Made by a program: the position numbers and the translations under genes | Origin: Postechiella sp039985655 | Lineage (GTDB): Bacteria; Bacteroidota; Bacteroidia; Flavobacteriales; Flavobacteriaceae | Assembly (NCBI GenBank): GCA_039985655.1 | Contig: JBDWSF010000014.1 | Coordinates: 124,001 to 188,000 of the forward strand | Direction: 5' to 3' | DNA: 64,000 nt | Part shown: in pieces, positions 15,713 through 26,227 of the stretch | How the letters are laid out: each line of letters starts with the position of its first letter | Position numbering within the stretch: the stretch's first letter is position 1 | The notes under the pieces: generated by a model | What the model was told of the DNA's origin: nothing | Database searches by the model: none | The model's input: the letters and a program-made list of their open reading frames with translations, nothing else

Positions 15713-18700
15713 TTAATTATAATTTAATTCTTGTTTTACTTGCATCATTTCGTCAAACTCTTCTTTAGAGCCAACAATAATGTCTTTGTAAGTTCTCATC
15801 CCTGTACCTGCTGGTATTCTATGTCCAACAATTACATTCTCTTTCAAGCCTTCTAAAGAATCTACTTTACCAGCTACTGCTGCTTCGTTAAGTACTTTAG
15901 TAGTTTCCTGGAACGACGCTGCCGAAATAAACGATTTCGTTTGTAGCGATGCTCTAGTAATACCTTGTAAGATAGGTGTAGCTGTAGCCGGTCTAGCGTC
16001 TCTAGCTTCAACAAGTTTCTTATCTTCTCTACGCAGAATAGAATTTTCATCTCTTAAATCACGAGGCGAAATAATTTGCCCAGCATTAAGTGTTGTAGAA
16101 TCTCCAGCGTCTTCAATAACTTTCATTCCAAAGATATCATCATTTTCTTTAATGAAATCTGCTTTATGAGCCAATTGATCTTCTAAGAAGATTGTATCAC
16201 CAGAATCTACAATTCTAACTTTACGCATCATTTGTCTAACAACAACTTCGAAGTGTTTATCATTAATTTTCACCCCTTGTAATCGGTAAACTTCTTGTAC
16301 TTCGTTTACTAAATATTGTTGAACCGCAGATGGACCTTTAATATTTAATATATCGTTAGGTGTTATAGAACCATCAGATAATGGCATACCAGCTTTTACG
16401 AAATCATTTTCTTGTACAAGAATTTGACTTGATAACTTCACTAGGTATTTCTTAATATCACCTGTTTTAGATTCGATAATAATCTCACGGTTACCTCTTT
16501 TAATTTTCCCGAAAGATACCACACCATCAATTGCACTAACAACCGCTGGGTTAGATGGGTTACGCGCTTCAAATAATTCTGTTACACGAGGTAGACCACC
16601 TGTAATATCTCCTGCCTTAGCAGATTTACGAGGAATCTTAACTAATATTTTACCAACAATAACCTTATCTGCATCGTCAATCATTAAATGCGCTCCAACT
16701 GGTAAGTTGTAAGAACGTATTATTTCCCCTTTAGCATCAGTAATATGAAGCGTTGGAATAAGCTTTTTGTTTCTAGATTCAGAAATTACTTTTTCTTGGA
16801 AACCTGTTTGCTCATCAATTTCAACTTGATAAGTAACACCTTGTTCGATGTTTTCATACTTCACTTTACCAGCAAATTCTGAAATAATAACACCGTTATA
16901 TGGATCCCAAGTACAAACAACATCTTCTTTCTTTAATGCATCACCATCCTTAATAAGAATAGTTGAACCGTAAGGAATATTATTAGTACTTAAAACAACA
17001 CCAATTTTCTTATCTATAAGTTTAAGTTCAGATGTTCTTGAGATAACGATATCAATATCGTTTCCTTCACTATCTTGACCTTTAACTGTTTTTAAATCTT
17101 CAATTTCAGCAATACCATCAAATTTTACAGCTAATTTGTTATCCTCAGAAATGTTACCTGCAATACCACCTACGTGGAATGTACGAAGCGTTAACTGTGT
17201 ACCTGGTTCTCCAATAGATTGTGCCGCAACGACACCTACGGCTTCACCACGTTGCACCATTTTACCAGTCGCAAGATTACGACCGTAACATTTAGCACAA
17301 ATTCCTTTTAAAGCTTCACAACTTAAAGCAGAACGTACTTCTAAAGCTTCAATTGGTGATGCTTGAATTGTTTTAGCAACATCATCATTAATTAATTGAC
17401 CCGCAGCAACCAATAACTCTTCAGTTAATGGGTTAAACACATCATTTAAAGATACACGACCAACGATTCTTTCTTCTAAAGTTTCAACAACTTCATCGTT
17501 TTTCTTTAATGCTTCAACTTCTACACCTCTTAATGTTCCACAATCTTCTGTATTAACAATAACATCTTGAGATACATCTACTAGACGACGTGTTAAATAA
17601 CCTGCATCGGCTGTTTTAAGAGCCGTATCAGCAAGACCTTTACGTGCACCGTGAGTAGATATAAAGTATTCTAAAATTGAAAGCCCTTCCTTAAAGTTAG
17701 AAAGAATTGGATTTTCAATAATCGATCCTCCTCCTGCAGTAGATTTTTTAGGCTTAGCCATTAATCCACGCATACCTGTAAGCTGACGAATCTGTTCTTT
17801 AGATCCCCTTGCTCCAGAATCAAGCATCATAAACACCGAGTTAAATCCTTGTTGATCTTCTCTAATACGTTTCATTGACAATTCTGTCAACTCAGCATTC
17901 GTAGAAGTCCATATATCAATAACTTGATTGTAACGTTCGTTATTAGTAATAAGTCCCATGTTATAATTTCCGGTAATACCGTCAACTAAACCATTAGCCT
18001 TATCAATCATTCCTTGTTTTTCTGGTGGAATGATAATATCTCCTAAACTAAATGATAATCCACCTTGGAAAGCGAATTTAAATCCTAAACTTCTAATTTT
18101 ATCTAAGAAATCTGCTGTTTCAGGAACAGACGTTTTCTTTAAAATTTCGCCAATAATATCTCTTAAAGACTTTTTAGTAAGTACTTCATTAATATATCCA
18201 GCTGCTTGTGGTACGTTTTGATTAAACAATACACGACCAACCGTAGTATCAACAATCATTCTATCAAGTTTACCATCTTCATTAATGTCGATAGTTCTAA
18301 CTTTAATACCAGCATTTAAGTCAACTTGCCCTTCATTAAAAGCAATTTCAACTTCTTCTGGAGAATAGAATGTTAACCCTTCACCTTTAATTGGTACTTC
18401 TGGAGTAGACTTACGTAACTTGGTCATATAGTAAAGACCAAGTACCATATCTTGAGAAGGTACTGTTACTGGTGAACCATTTGCAGGATTTAAAATATTA
18501 TGAGACGCCAACATTAACAATTGACATTCTAAAATAGCTTCTGGTCCTAATGGTAAATGTACTGCCATTTGATCTCCATCAAAATCGGCATTAAATGCTG
18601 TACATACTAATGGGTGTAATTGGATTGCTTTCCCTTCAATTAATTTTGGTTGGAAGGCTTGAATACCCAATCTGTGTAAAGTAGGCGCACGGTTTAATAA

Positions 18701-20014
18701 TACTGGATGTCCTTTAAGAACGTTTTCCAAGATATCCCAAACCACAGGCTCTCTTTTATCTATAATTTTCTTTGCAGATTTTACTGTTTTTACAATCCCT
18801 CTTTCAATTAGTTTTCTAATTACGAAAGGCTTGTACAATTCTGCTGCCATATTCTTTGGAATACCGCATTCAAATAATCTTAATTCTGGTCCAACAACAA
18901 TTACCGAACGTGCAGAATAATCAACACGCTTACCAAGTAAGTTTTGACGGAAACGTCCTTGCTTACCTTTAAGTGAATCTGATAATGATTTTAATGGTCT
19001 GTTAGAATCTGTTTTTACTGCAGAAGATTTACGCGTGTTATCAAATAAAGAATCTACAGATTCTTGTAACATACGTTTCTCATTACGTAAAATAACTTCT
19101 GGTGCTTTTATCTCAACTAATCTTTTAAGACGGTTGTTACGGATAATTACACGACGATATAAGTCATTTAAATCAGACGTTGCAAAACGACCTCCATCTA
19201 GTGGTACTAAAGGACGTAATTCTGGTGGAATGATTGGAACAACTTTCATAATCATCCACTCTGGAAGATTTTCTCTGTTCTTATTAGAATCACGTAAAGA
19301 TCCAACAACCTGTAAACGTTTTAACGCTTCAGTTTTACGCTGTTTAGATGTTTCTGTGTTTGCCTTATGACGCAATTCATATGACAATTTCTCTAAATCA
19401 ATTCTAGATAATAATTCAATTAAACATTCAGCACCCATTTTAGCAAGAAACTTGTTAGGGTCTGTATCGTCTAAATATTGGTTATCTTGAGGAAGTGCTT
19501 CAAGAACATTTAAGTATTCTTCTTCTGTTAAGAAATCCATTTTTTGTAATGGCTCTCCTTCTTCATTTTTAGCAGTACCTGGTTGAATTACTACATAACG
19601 TTCGTAGTAAATAATCATATCTAATTTCTTAGATGGTAATCCTAATAAATAACCTATTTTATTTGGTAACGAACGGAAGTACCAGATATGAGCAACAGGA
19701 ACCACTAAATTAATGTGCCCTACTCTATCTCTACGTACTTTCTTTTCTGTTACTTCTACACCACAACGGTCACAAACAATACCTTTATAGCGAATTCTTT
19801 TATATTTACCACAAGCACACTCATAATCCTTTACAGGACCAAAAATACGCTCACAGAACAAACCATCTCTTTCTGGTTTGTGTGTTCGATAATTGATAGT
19901 TTCTGGTTTTAACACTTCCCCTTTAGACTCTGCTAAAATAGATTCTGGTGATGCTAAACCAATTGAGATTTTATTAAATCTCTTTACTGGATGCTTATCT
20001 TGTTTTCTTGCCAT
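15713..20014 (-). CDS. rpoC: DNA-directed RNA polymerase subunit beta'
   Basis: The 1433-residue catalytic clamp subunit. The N-terminal zinc finger is CACGKYKRIRYKGIVCDRCG (about residues 66-85), the magnesium-binding NADFDGD loop is near residue 465, and a second zinc site is CEALKGICAKCYG near 880. The trigger loop and bridge-helix region (GARGSKEQIRQLTGMRGLMA) are intact. It follows rpoB after 77 bases that contain a hairpin and direct repeats. Confidence 0.99.
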   Translation of the reverse strand: MARKQDKHPVKRFNKISIGLASPESILAESKGEVLKPETINYRTHKPERDGLFCERIFGPVKDYECACGKYKRIRYKGIVCDRCGVEVTEKKVRRDRVGHINLVVPVAHIWYFRSLPNKIGYLLGLPSKKLDMIIYYERYVVIQPGTAKNEEGEPLQKMDFLTEEEYLNVLEALPQDNQYLDDTDPNKFLAKMGAECLIELLSRIDLEKLSYELRHKANTETSKQRKTEALKRLQVVGSLRDSNKNRENLPEWMIMKVVPIIPPELRPLVPLDGGRFATSDLNDLYRRVIIRNNRLKRLVEIKAPEVILRNEKRMLQESVDSLFDNTRKSSAVKTDSNRPLKSLSDSLKGKQGRFRQNLLGKRVDYSARSVIVVGPELRLFECGIPKNMAAELYKPFVIRKLIERGIVKTVKSAKKIIDKREPVVWDILENVLKGHPVLLNRAPTLHRLGIQAFQPKLIEGKAIQLHPLVCTAFNADFDGDQMAVHLPLGPEAILECQLLMLASHNILNPANGSPVTVPSQDMVLGLYYMTKLRKSTPEVPIKGEGLTFYSPEEVEIAFNEGQVDLNAGIKVRTIDINEDGKLDRMIVDTTVGRVLFNQNVPQAAGYINEVLTKKSLRDIIGEILKKTSVPETADFLDKIRSLGFKFAFQGGLSFSLGDIIIPPEKQGMIDKANGLVDGITGNYNMGLITNNERYNQVIDIWTSTNAELTELSMKRIREDQQGFNSVFMMLDSGARGSKEQIRQLTGMRGLMAKPKKSTAGGGSIIENPILSNFKEGLSILEYFISTHGARKGLADTALKTADAGYLTRRLVDVSQDVIVNTEDCGTLRGVEVEALKKNDEVVETLEERIVGRVSLNDVFNPLTEELLVAAGQLINDDVAKTIQASPIEALEVRSALSCEALKGICAKCYGRNLATGKMVQRGEAVGVVAAQSIGEPGTQLTLRTFHVGGIAGNISEDNKLAVKFDGIAEIEDLKTVKGQDSEGNDIDIVISRTSELKLIDKKIGVVLSTNNIPYGSTILIKDGDALKKEDVVCTWDPYNGVIISEFAGKVKYENIEQGVTYQVEIDEQTGFQEKVISESRNKKLIPTLHITDAKGEIIRSYNLPVGAHLMIDDADKVIVGKILVKIPRKSAKAGDITGGLPRVTELFEARNPSNPAVVSAIDGVVSFGKIKRGNREIIIESKTGDIKKYLVKLSSQILVQENDFVKAGMPLSDGSITPNDILNIKGPSAVQQYLVNEVQEVYRLQGVKINDKHFEVVVRQMMRKVRIVDSGDTIFLEDQLAHKADFIKENDDIFGMKVIEDAGDSTTLNAGQIISPRDLRDENSILRREDKKLVEARDARPATATPILQGITRASLQTKSFISAASFQETTKVLNEAAVAGKVDSLEGLKENVIVGHRIPAGTGMRTYKDIIVGSKEEFDEMMQVKQELNYN

Positions 20015-20021
20015 GTTCTTT

Positions 20022-20074
20022 AGTATTCAGTCTCAGTCTCAGTATTCAGTTCCTCCTATTGGAAACTGAATACT
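20022..20074 (-). repeat. Direct repeats and hairpin in the rpoB-rpoC spacer
   Basis: AGTATTCAGT occurs at 20022-20031 and again at 20041-20050, separated by CTCAGT units. The second copy forms a stem with AACTGAATACT at 20064-20074 (11 bp). The structure fills most of the 77-base spacer. It could be an RNA-processing or pausing site in the transcript, or a chance duplication. Confidence 0.5.
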
Positions 20075-20091
20075 GCGACTGTATACTATTT

Positions 20092-23000
20092 TTATTCTTC
20101 TAATCTAATATCTAGTCCTAAACCTTTCAATTCGTGCATAAGTACGTTGAAAGATTCTGGTAGTCCAGGATCTGGCATTGGCTCTCCTTTCACGATTGCT
20201 TCGTAAGTTTTAGCTCTACCAATTACATCATCAGATTTTACTGTTAAAATCTCACGTAAAGTACTTGATGCTCCATAAGCCTCAAGTGCCCAAACTTCCA
20301 TCTCTCCAAAACGCTGTCCACCAAATTGTGCTTTACCACCAAGAGGTTGTTGCGTAATTAATGAATATGGTCCTATAGAACGCGCATGCATCTTATCATC
20401 AACCATATGTCCTAATTTCAACATATAGATAACACCTACCGTTGCTGGCTGATCGAAACGTTTTCCAGATCCACCATCATAAAGATATGTATGTCCGTAA
20501 CGTGGAATTCCAGCTTCATCAGTAAATCCATTAATTTGTTCGATAGTTGCTCCATCAAATATAGGAGTCGCATATTTACGATCTAATTTTTGGCCTGCCC
20601 ATCCAAGAACAGTTTCATAAATCTGACCAATATTCATACGAGATGGTACACCAAGCGGATTTAATACAATATCTACAGGTGTTCCGTCATCTAAGAAAGG
20701 CATATCTTCTTGACGAACGATACGTGCAACAATACCTTTGTTACCGTGACGTCCTGCCATTTTATCACCTACTTTTAATTTACGTTTTTTAGCAATATAT
20801 ACTTTCGCTAATTTGATGATACCTGCTGGTAACTCATCTCCTACTGAAATTGTAAACTTCTCACGACGTAAAGAACCTTGTAAGTCGTTTTCTTTAATTT
20901 TGTAGTTATGAATTAAATCTGCAACTAACTTGTTAGTATGGTCATCAGTCGTCCATTTTCCAGACACTAAATGCGCATAATCATCAACAGCATTTAACAT
21001 TTTAAGTGTGAATTTTTTACCTTTTGGTAATACTTCTTCACCTAAATCGTTAAAAATACCTTGAGCGGTTTTACCGTTTACAATGTTGAATAATTTTTCG
21101 ATTAAAATATCTTTTAAATCGTCAAATCTTCTATCGTATTGCGCTTCTAAAGCTAAAATATCATCTTTATCTTGCGCTCTTTTACGCTTATCTTTTACTG
21201 CTCTTGCGAATAATTTTTTCTCAATAACAACACCATGTAATGATGGAGACGCTTTTAATGAAGCATCTTTTACATCACCAGCTTTATCACCAAAGATAGC
21301 ACGTAATAATTTTTCTTCTGGTGTTGGATCTGATTCTCCTTTTGGTGTAATTTTACCAATAAGAATATCGCCAGGCTTAACCTCGGCACCAATACGAATC
21401 ATCCCGTTTTCATCTAAATCTTTAGTAGCTTCTTCAGAAACGTTAGGGATATCATTAGTTAATTCTTCATTACCTAATTTAGTATCTCTAACCTCTAAAG
21501 AATACTCATCAATATGAATAGATGTGAATATATCTTCGCGTACTACTTTTTCAGAAATTACAATCGCATCCTCAAAATTATACCCTTTCCAAGGCATAAA
21601 GGCTACTTTCATATTTCTACCAAGTGCTAACTCTCCTTTTTGAGTGGCGTAACCTTCACATAAAACTTGTCCTTTAGTTACTTTATCACCTTTAACTACA
21701 ATTGGTTTAAGGTTGATAGAAGTTCCTTGATTTGTTTTTCTGAATTTTACTAATTGATATGATTTAATATCACTATCAAAACTTACAGCAGCTTGATCTT
21801 CTGTACGGTCGTATCTAATTTTTATTTCGTTTGCATCAACATAAAGTACTTCTCCTGTTCCTTCAGCATTAATTAATACTCTAGAATCCGAAGCGACTTG
21901 ACGCTCTAAACCTGTACCTACAATTGGTGCATCTACTCTTAATAATGGAACGGCTTGACGCATCATATTAGATCCCATCAAGGCTCTATTCGCATCATCA
22001 TGTTCTAAGAACGGAATTAATGAAGCAGATATAGATGATATTTGGTTTGGTGCTACATCTGTATAATGTAATCCAGAAGGATCAATTACAGGGAAGTCAC
22101 CTTCCATTCTAGCAATTACCTTATCATGTAAAATTTTACCGTCTTCGTCAACTTTAACAGTTGCTTGAGCGATTAATTTATCTTCTTCTTCTTCTGCACT
22201 TAAATAGGTCGGTTCATTTTTAATATCTACAACACCTTCAGTTACTTTTCTATATGGTGTTTCAATGAATCCCATAGAGTTCACTTTAGCAAATACTGAA
22301 AGTGAAGAAATTAAACCAATATTTGGTCCCTCTGGTGTTTCAATAGGACATAAACGCCCGTAGTGTGTATAGTGAACATCACGAACCTCGAAACCTGCTC
22401 TTTCTCTAGATAAACCTCCAGGTCCAAGAGCTGATAAACGACGCTTATGCGTAATCTCTGCTAATGGATTCGTTTGATCCATAAACTGAGATAACTGGTT
22501 TGTTCCAAAGAAAGAATTAATTACAGACGATAATGTCTTAGCATTAATTAAATCTATAGGTGTAAACACCTCGTTATCACGAACGTTCATACGCTCACGA
22601 ATCGTACGTGCCATACGCGCTAAACCAACACCAAATTGAGAAGATAATTGCTCACCAACTGTACGTACACGACGGTTAGATAAGTGATCAATATCATCAA
22701 TCTCTGCTTTAGAGTTAATAAGCTCGATTAAGTATTTAATAATAGTAATGATATCTTCTCTGGTAAGCACTAACTTATCCATTCCAATATCTAACTGTAA
22801 TTTCTTGTTCATTCTATAACGACCTACTTCTCCTAAAGAGTAACGTTGGTCAGAAAAGAATAATTTATCTATAATACCACGTGCTGTTTCCTCATCTGGC
22901 GGCTCAGCATTACGTAATTGTCTATAGATATGCTCAACAGCCTCTTTTTCAGAGTTTGTTGGATCTTTTTGAAGTGTGTTATGTATAATTGCATAATCAC

Positions 23001-23904
23001 CTTGTTCTGCAGTTTCTTTATGTAAAAGAATTGTCTTTACTTCTGCATCAAGAATTTCTTCAATATTTTCTTTATCTAAAATGGTATCACGATCAAGCAC
23101 AATCTCGTTACGCTCGATTGATACAACTTCACCAGTATCTTCATCAACAAAATCCTCATGCCATGTATTTAAAACACGTGCTGCTAATTTTCTTCCTAAG
23201 TACTTTTTTAATCCAGATTTTGAAACTTTAGCTTCTTCTGCTAAATCAAAAATCTCTAAAATATCTTTATCACGCTCAAAACCGATAGCACGGAAAAGCG
23301 TTGTAACTGGTAATTTTTTCTTTCTATCAATGTAAGCGTACATCACTTGGTTGATGTCTGTAGCAAACTCAATCCAAGATCCTTTAAATGGTATAACCCT
23401 AGCTGAATATAACTTTGTCCCATTTGCATGGAAAGACTGACCAAAGAAAACCCCTGGTGAACGGTGTAATTGAGATACTACTACACGTTCTGCACCATTG
23501 ATACAAAATGTACCAGAAGGTGTCATGTAAGGTATAGTCCCTAAGTACACATCTTGAACAATGGTTTCGAAATCCTCATGTTCAGGGTCTGTACAATATA
23601 ACTTTAACCTTGCCTTTAGCGGAACGCTATAAGTAAGTCCTCTTTCAATACACTCATCAATAGCATATCTTGGTGGGTCTACAAAGTAATCTAAAAATTC
23701 TAAAACAAATTGATTACGTGAATCAGTTATTGGAAAGTTCTCCATGAAGGTATTGTATAAACCTTCATCTCCTCTTTCTTCAGATTTTGTCTCTAATTGG
23801 AAAAAATCCTGAAAGGATTTGATCTGGATATCCAAGAAATCTGGATATTCAGTTTTATTTACAATAGATGAGAAATTTAATCTTTCAGCTTGTTTTGATA
23901 ACAT
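20092..23904 (-). CDS. rpoB: DNA-directed RNA polymerase subunit beta
   Basis: The 1270-residue subunit starts at ATG 23904 (MLSKQAERLNF); the TTG one codon earlier is not needed. The rifampicin pocket reads QLSQFMDQTNPLAEITHKRR then LSALGPGG, with the Asp, His and Ser at positions tied to resistance in other bacteria unchanged, so a rifampicin-sensitive form is expected. The C terminus has GKAQFGGQRFGEMEVWALEA. Confidence 0.99.
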   Translation of the reverse strand: MLSKQAERLNFSSIVNKTEYPDFLDIQIKSFQDFFQLETKSEERGDEGLYNTFMENFPITDSRNQFVLEFLDYFVDPPRYAIDECIERGLTYSVPLKARLKLYCTDPEHEDFETIVQDVYLGTIPYMTPSGTFCINGAERVVVSQLHRSPGVFFGQSFHANGTKLYSARVIPFKGSWIEFATDINQVMYAYIDRKKKLPVTTLFRAIGFERDKDILEIFDLAEEAKVSKSGLKKYLGRKLAARVLNTWHEDFVDEDTGEVVSIERNEIVLDRDTILDKENIEEILDAEVKTILLHKETAEQGDYAIIHNTLQKDPTNSEKEAVEHIYRQLRNAEPPDEETARGIIDKLFFSDQRYSLGEVGRYRMNKKLQLDIGMDKLVLTREDIITIIKYLIELINSKAEIDDIDHLSNRRVRTVGEQLSSQFGVGLARMARTIRERMNVRDNEVFTPIDLINAKTLSSVINSFFGTNQLSQFMDQTNPLAEITHKRRLSALGPGGLSRERAGFEVRDVHYTHYGRLCPIETPEGPNIGLISSLSVFAKVNSMGFIETPYRKVTEGVVDIKNEPTYLSAEEEEDKLIAQATVKVDEDGKILHDKVIARMEGDFPVIDPSGLHYTDVAPNQISSISASLIPFLEHDDANRALMGSNMMRQAVPLLRVDAPIVGTGLERQVASDSRVLINAEGTGEVLYVDANEIKIRYDRTEDQAAVSFDSDIKSYQLVKFRKTNQGTSINLKPIVVKGDKVTKGQVLCEGYATQKGELALGRNMKVAFMPWKGYNFEDAIVISEKVVREDIFTSIHIDEYSLEVRDTKLGNEELTNDIPNVSEEATKDLDENGMIRIGAEVKPGDILIGKITPKGESDPTPEEKLLRAIFGDKAGDVKDASLKASPSLHGVVIEKKLFARAVKDKRKRAQDKDDILALEAQYDRRFDDLKDILIEKLFNIVNGKTAQGIFNDLGEEVLPKGKKFTLKMLNAVDDYAHLVSGKWTTDDHTNKLVADLIHNYKIKENDLQGSLRREKFTISVGDELPAGIIKLAKVYIAKKRKLKVGDKMAGRHGNKGIVARIVRQEDMPFLDDGTPVDIVLNPLGVPSRMNIGQIYETVLGWAGQKLDRKYATPIFDGATIEQINGFTDEAGIPRYGHTYLYDGGSGKRFDQPATVGVIYMLKLGHMVDDKMHARSIGPYSLITQQPLGGKAQFGGQRFGEMEVWALEAYGASSTLREILTVKSDDVIGRAKTYEAIVKGEPMPDPGLPESFNVLMHELKGLGLDIRLEE

Positions 23905-23968
23905 CAATGGACGGAATTATGATTAAAAAAAAATTAATAGTATATATAAACTATTATATACACAAAAT

Positions 23969-24005
23969 GGTTTAGGTCTTGAAGCACATGCTTCAGACCT
24001 AAACC
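23969..24005 (-). promoter_or_regulatory. Long hairpin between rplL and rpoB
   Basis: GGTTTAGGTC at 23969-23978 pairs with GACCTAAACC at 23996-24005, extended by a TGAAGCA/TGCTTCA stem, giving about 17 bp with one bulge. There is no T-run, so it is more likely an RNA-processing site or partial attenuator, as known at this junction in E. coli, than a full terminator. Confidence 0.6.
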
Positions 24006-24028
24006 CTTGTATTGTTGAGTTGTTAAGC

Positions 24029-24403
24029 TTACTTAACTTCTACCTCAGCTCCTGCTTCTTCTAAAGATGCTTTTAAAGCTTCAGCTTCATCTTTAGTTAC
24101 AGCTTCTTTGATTGCACTTGGTGCATCATCAACTAAACCTTTAGCTTCTTTTAAACCTAAACCAGTTAATTCTTTAACTAATTTTACAACTGCTAATTTA
24201 GAACCACCAGCGGCTTTTAAGATAACATCAAATTCAGTTTGAGCTTCAGCTTCATCACCACCTCCAGCAGGACCAGCAACAGCAACTGCAGCAGCAGCAG
24301 CAGGCTCGATACCATACTCATCTTTTAATATAGTTGCTAACTCATTTACTTCTTTTACAGTAAGGTTAACTAATTGTTCTGCGAAATCTTTTAAATCTGC
24401 CAT
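24029..24403 (-). CDS. rplL: 50S ribosomal protein L7/L12
   Basis: The 124-residue stalk protein has an N-terminal dimerisation helix, an Ala/Gly-rich hinge (EPAAAAAVAVAGPAGGGDEA) and the C-terminal domain FDVILKAAGGSKLAVVKLVKELTGLGLKEAKGLVDDAP that recruits translation GTPases. It lies 62 bases downstream of rplJ. Confidence 0.99.
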   Translation of the reverse strand: MADLKDFAEQLVNLTVKEVNELATILKDEYGIEPAAAAAVAVAGPAGGGDEAEAQTEFDVILKAAGGSKLAVVKLVKELTGLGLKEAKGLVDDAPSAIKEAVTKDEAEALKASLEEAGAEVEVK

Positions 24404-24465
24404 TTTTCTATCGTTTTAATAAATTTTAATAATATAATTGTAATTAAGTGCGTACTATTTAAATA

Positions 24466-24987
24466 CTATTCTGACTTCTCAGATAGTGTTTTAAGGATAC
24501 CTGCAATTGTTCCTCCACTTGATTTAAGTGCAGAAATAACGTTTTTAGCAGGAGATTGTAATAATCCAACAATCTCTCCAATCAATTCTTCTTTAGATTT
24601 GATATCGACTAACATATCCAATTGGTCGTCTCCTAAGTAAACTGACTCTTCAATAAAAGCACCTTTTAATAAAGGTTTTTCAGATTTTTTTCTGAATGCT
24701 TTAATTACTTTAGCAGGAGCGTTTCCTGTTTCAGAATACATAACCGAAGTGTTTCCTTTCAATATTGAAGGAAGGTCTCCGAATTCTCTATCTGAAGCTT
24801 CCATTGCTTTTTCTAACAATGTATTTTTAACTACAGCTAACTGTATATCTGCTTTAAAACAAGCACGACGTAAGTTAGACGTTGCAACCGCGTTTAATCC
24901 CGAAATATCCGTTAAATAGATATTTGCATTATCGGCTAATTGTGTAGTTAATTCTTTAATTACTTGTGATTTTTCTTCTCTAGTCAT
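24466..24987 (-). CDS. rplJ: 50S ribosomal protein L10
   Basis: The 173-residue protein anchors the L7/L12 stalk on 23S rRNA. It has MTREEKSQVIKEL, the VVKNTLLEKA rRNA-binding segment and a C-terminal helix that carries L7/L12 dimers. It follows rplA after 19 bases and precedes rplL. Confidence 0.98.
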   Translation of the reverse strand: MTREEKSQVIKELTTQLADNANIYLTDISGLNAVATSNLRRACFKADIQLAVVKNTLLEKAMEASDREFGDLPSILKGNTSVMYSETGNAPAKVIKAFRKKSEKPLLKGAFIEESVYLGDDQLDMLVDIKSKEELIGEIVGLLQSPAKNVISALKSSGGTIAGILKTLSEKSE

Positions 24988-25006
24988 AATAAAAGTTTTT
25001 AACTAA

Positions 25007-25696
25007 TTAACCAATTTTAGGATCAACAGCTAAACTAGGGCTCATTGTAGAAGACATAAAGATGCTTTTTACATAAACACCTTTTGCCGCTGTTGGCTTT
25101 AGTTTCATTAATGTTGTTAATAATTCGTTTGCATTATCTGCAATCTTATCTGCACTAAATGATGCTTTACCTACTGCAGCGTGAACGATACCTGTTTTAT
25201 CAACTTTAAAGTCAATTTTACCAGCTTTCACCTCTGTTACAGCTTTAGCAACATCCATAGTTACAGTTCCTGTTTTTGGGTTAGGCATTAAACCACGAGG
25301 ACCTAATACACGTCCTAAAGGACCTAATTTACCCATTACACTAGGCATAGTAATAATAACGTCAACATCTGTCCAACCACTCTTGATTTTATCAAGGTAC
25401 TCGTCTAAACCAACGTAATCTGCTCCTGCTTCTTTAGCTTCCGCTTCTTTGTCTGGAGTAACTAATGCTAGTACTTTTATATCTTTACCAGTACCATGTG
25501 GAAGAGACACTACACCTCTTACCATTTGGTTTGCTTTTCTAGGATCAACTCCTAAACGTACAGCTAAATCAATAGATGCATCAAACTTTGTATTGGTAAT
25601 TTCTTTTATTAGCGCTGACGCTTCTTCAACAGAATAAATTCTTCCTTTTTCTATTTTAGCTGCAGCTTCTTTTTGCTTTTTTGTTAATCTTGCCAT
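25007..25696 (-). CDS. rplA: 50S ribosomal protein L1
   Basis: The 229-residue L1-stalk protein shows the signature GLMPNPKTGTVT near residue 140, plus VRLGVDPRKANQMVRG and GTGKDIKVLAL. L1 also represses its own operon in other bacteria by binding the L11-L1 mRNA; no binding site was resolved here. It follows rplK after 20 bases. Confidence 0.98.
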   Translation of the reverse strand: MARLTKKQKEAAAKIEKGRIYSVEEASALIKEITNTKFDASIDLAVRLGVDPRKANQMVRGVVSLPHGTGKDIKVLALVTPDKEAEAKEAGADYVGLDEYLDKIKSGWTDVDVIITMPSVMGKLGPLGRVLGPRGLMPNPKTGTVTMDVAKAVTEVKAGKIDFKVDKTGIVHAAVGKASFSADKIADNANELLTTLMKLKPTAAKGVYVKSIFMSSTMSPSLAVDPKIG

Positions 25697-25716
25697 TTTT
25701 TAATGTCTTTAATAGA

Positions 25717-26154
25717 TTAAGAAGGGAATTGCCCTGTTACGGTTATACCCATTGATCTTGCGGTACCAGCTATCATTCTCATTGCCGACTCGATTGTAAA
25801 TGCATTTAAATCTACCATTTTGTCTTCAGCGATTGTTTTAACTTGATCCCAAGAAACTTTAGCTACTTTTTTTCGGTTTGGCTCTCCAGATCCCTTCTTC
25901 ACTTTTGCTGCTTCCATTAACTGGACAGCTGCCGGTGGAGTTTTAATTACAAAATCAAATGATTTGTCTTTGTAAACAGATATAACAACTGGTAATACTT
26001 TACCAGCTTTATCTTGGGTTCTAGCATTGAATTGCTTACAGAACTCCATGATGTTAACACCAGCGGCTCCTAAAGCGGGTCCAACCGGTGGCGATGGATT
26101 CGCAGCACCTCCCCGAACTTGTAACTTAACTACTTTACCTAATTCTTTTGCCAT
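25717..26154 (-). CDS. rplK: 50S ribosomal protein L11
   Basis: The 145-residue protein of the GTPase-associated centre has the N-terminal proline-rich segment GAANPSPPVGPALGAAGVNI and the C-terminal rRNA-binding domain ending IAGTARSMGITV. It is first in the rplK-rplA-rplJ-rplL run. Confidence 0.98.
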   Translation of the reverse strand: MAKELGKVVKLQVRGGAANPSPPVGPALGAAGVNIMEFCKQFNARTQDKAGKVLPVVISVYKDKSFDFVIKTPPAAVQLMEAAKVKKGSGEPNRKKVAKVSWDQVKTIAEDKMVDLNAFTIESAMRMIAGTARSMGITVTGQFPS

Positions 26155-26227
26155 TTTTAATAATTTAATTTTTGATGTTATCTTTCTTTTGGAAGCGAAA
26201 GACTCATCGGTCTTAATTGTAACACTA

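Noticed and set aside
21083..21517. 144-codon plus-strand frame inside rpoB
   Set aside because: It lies antisense within an intact essential gene and mirrors its codon pattern.
24230..24310. Repetitive GCAGCAGCAG-like stretch
   Set aside because: It encodes the Ala-rich hinge of L7/L12 and is not a microsatellite of interest.
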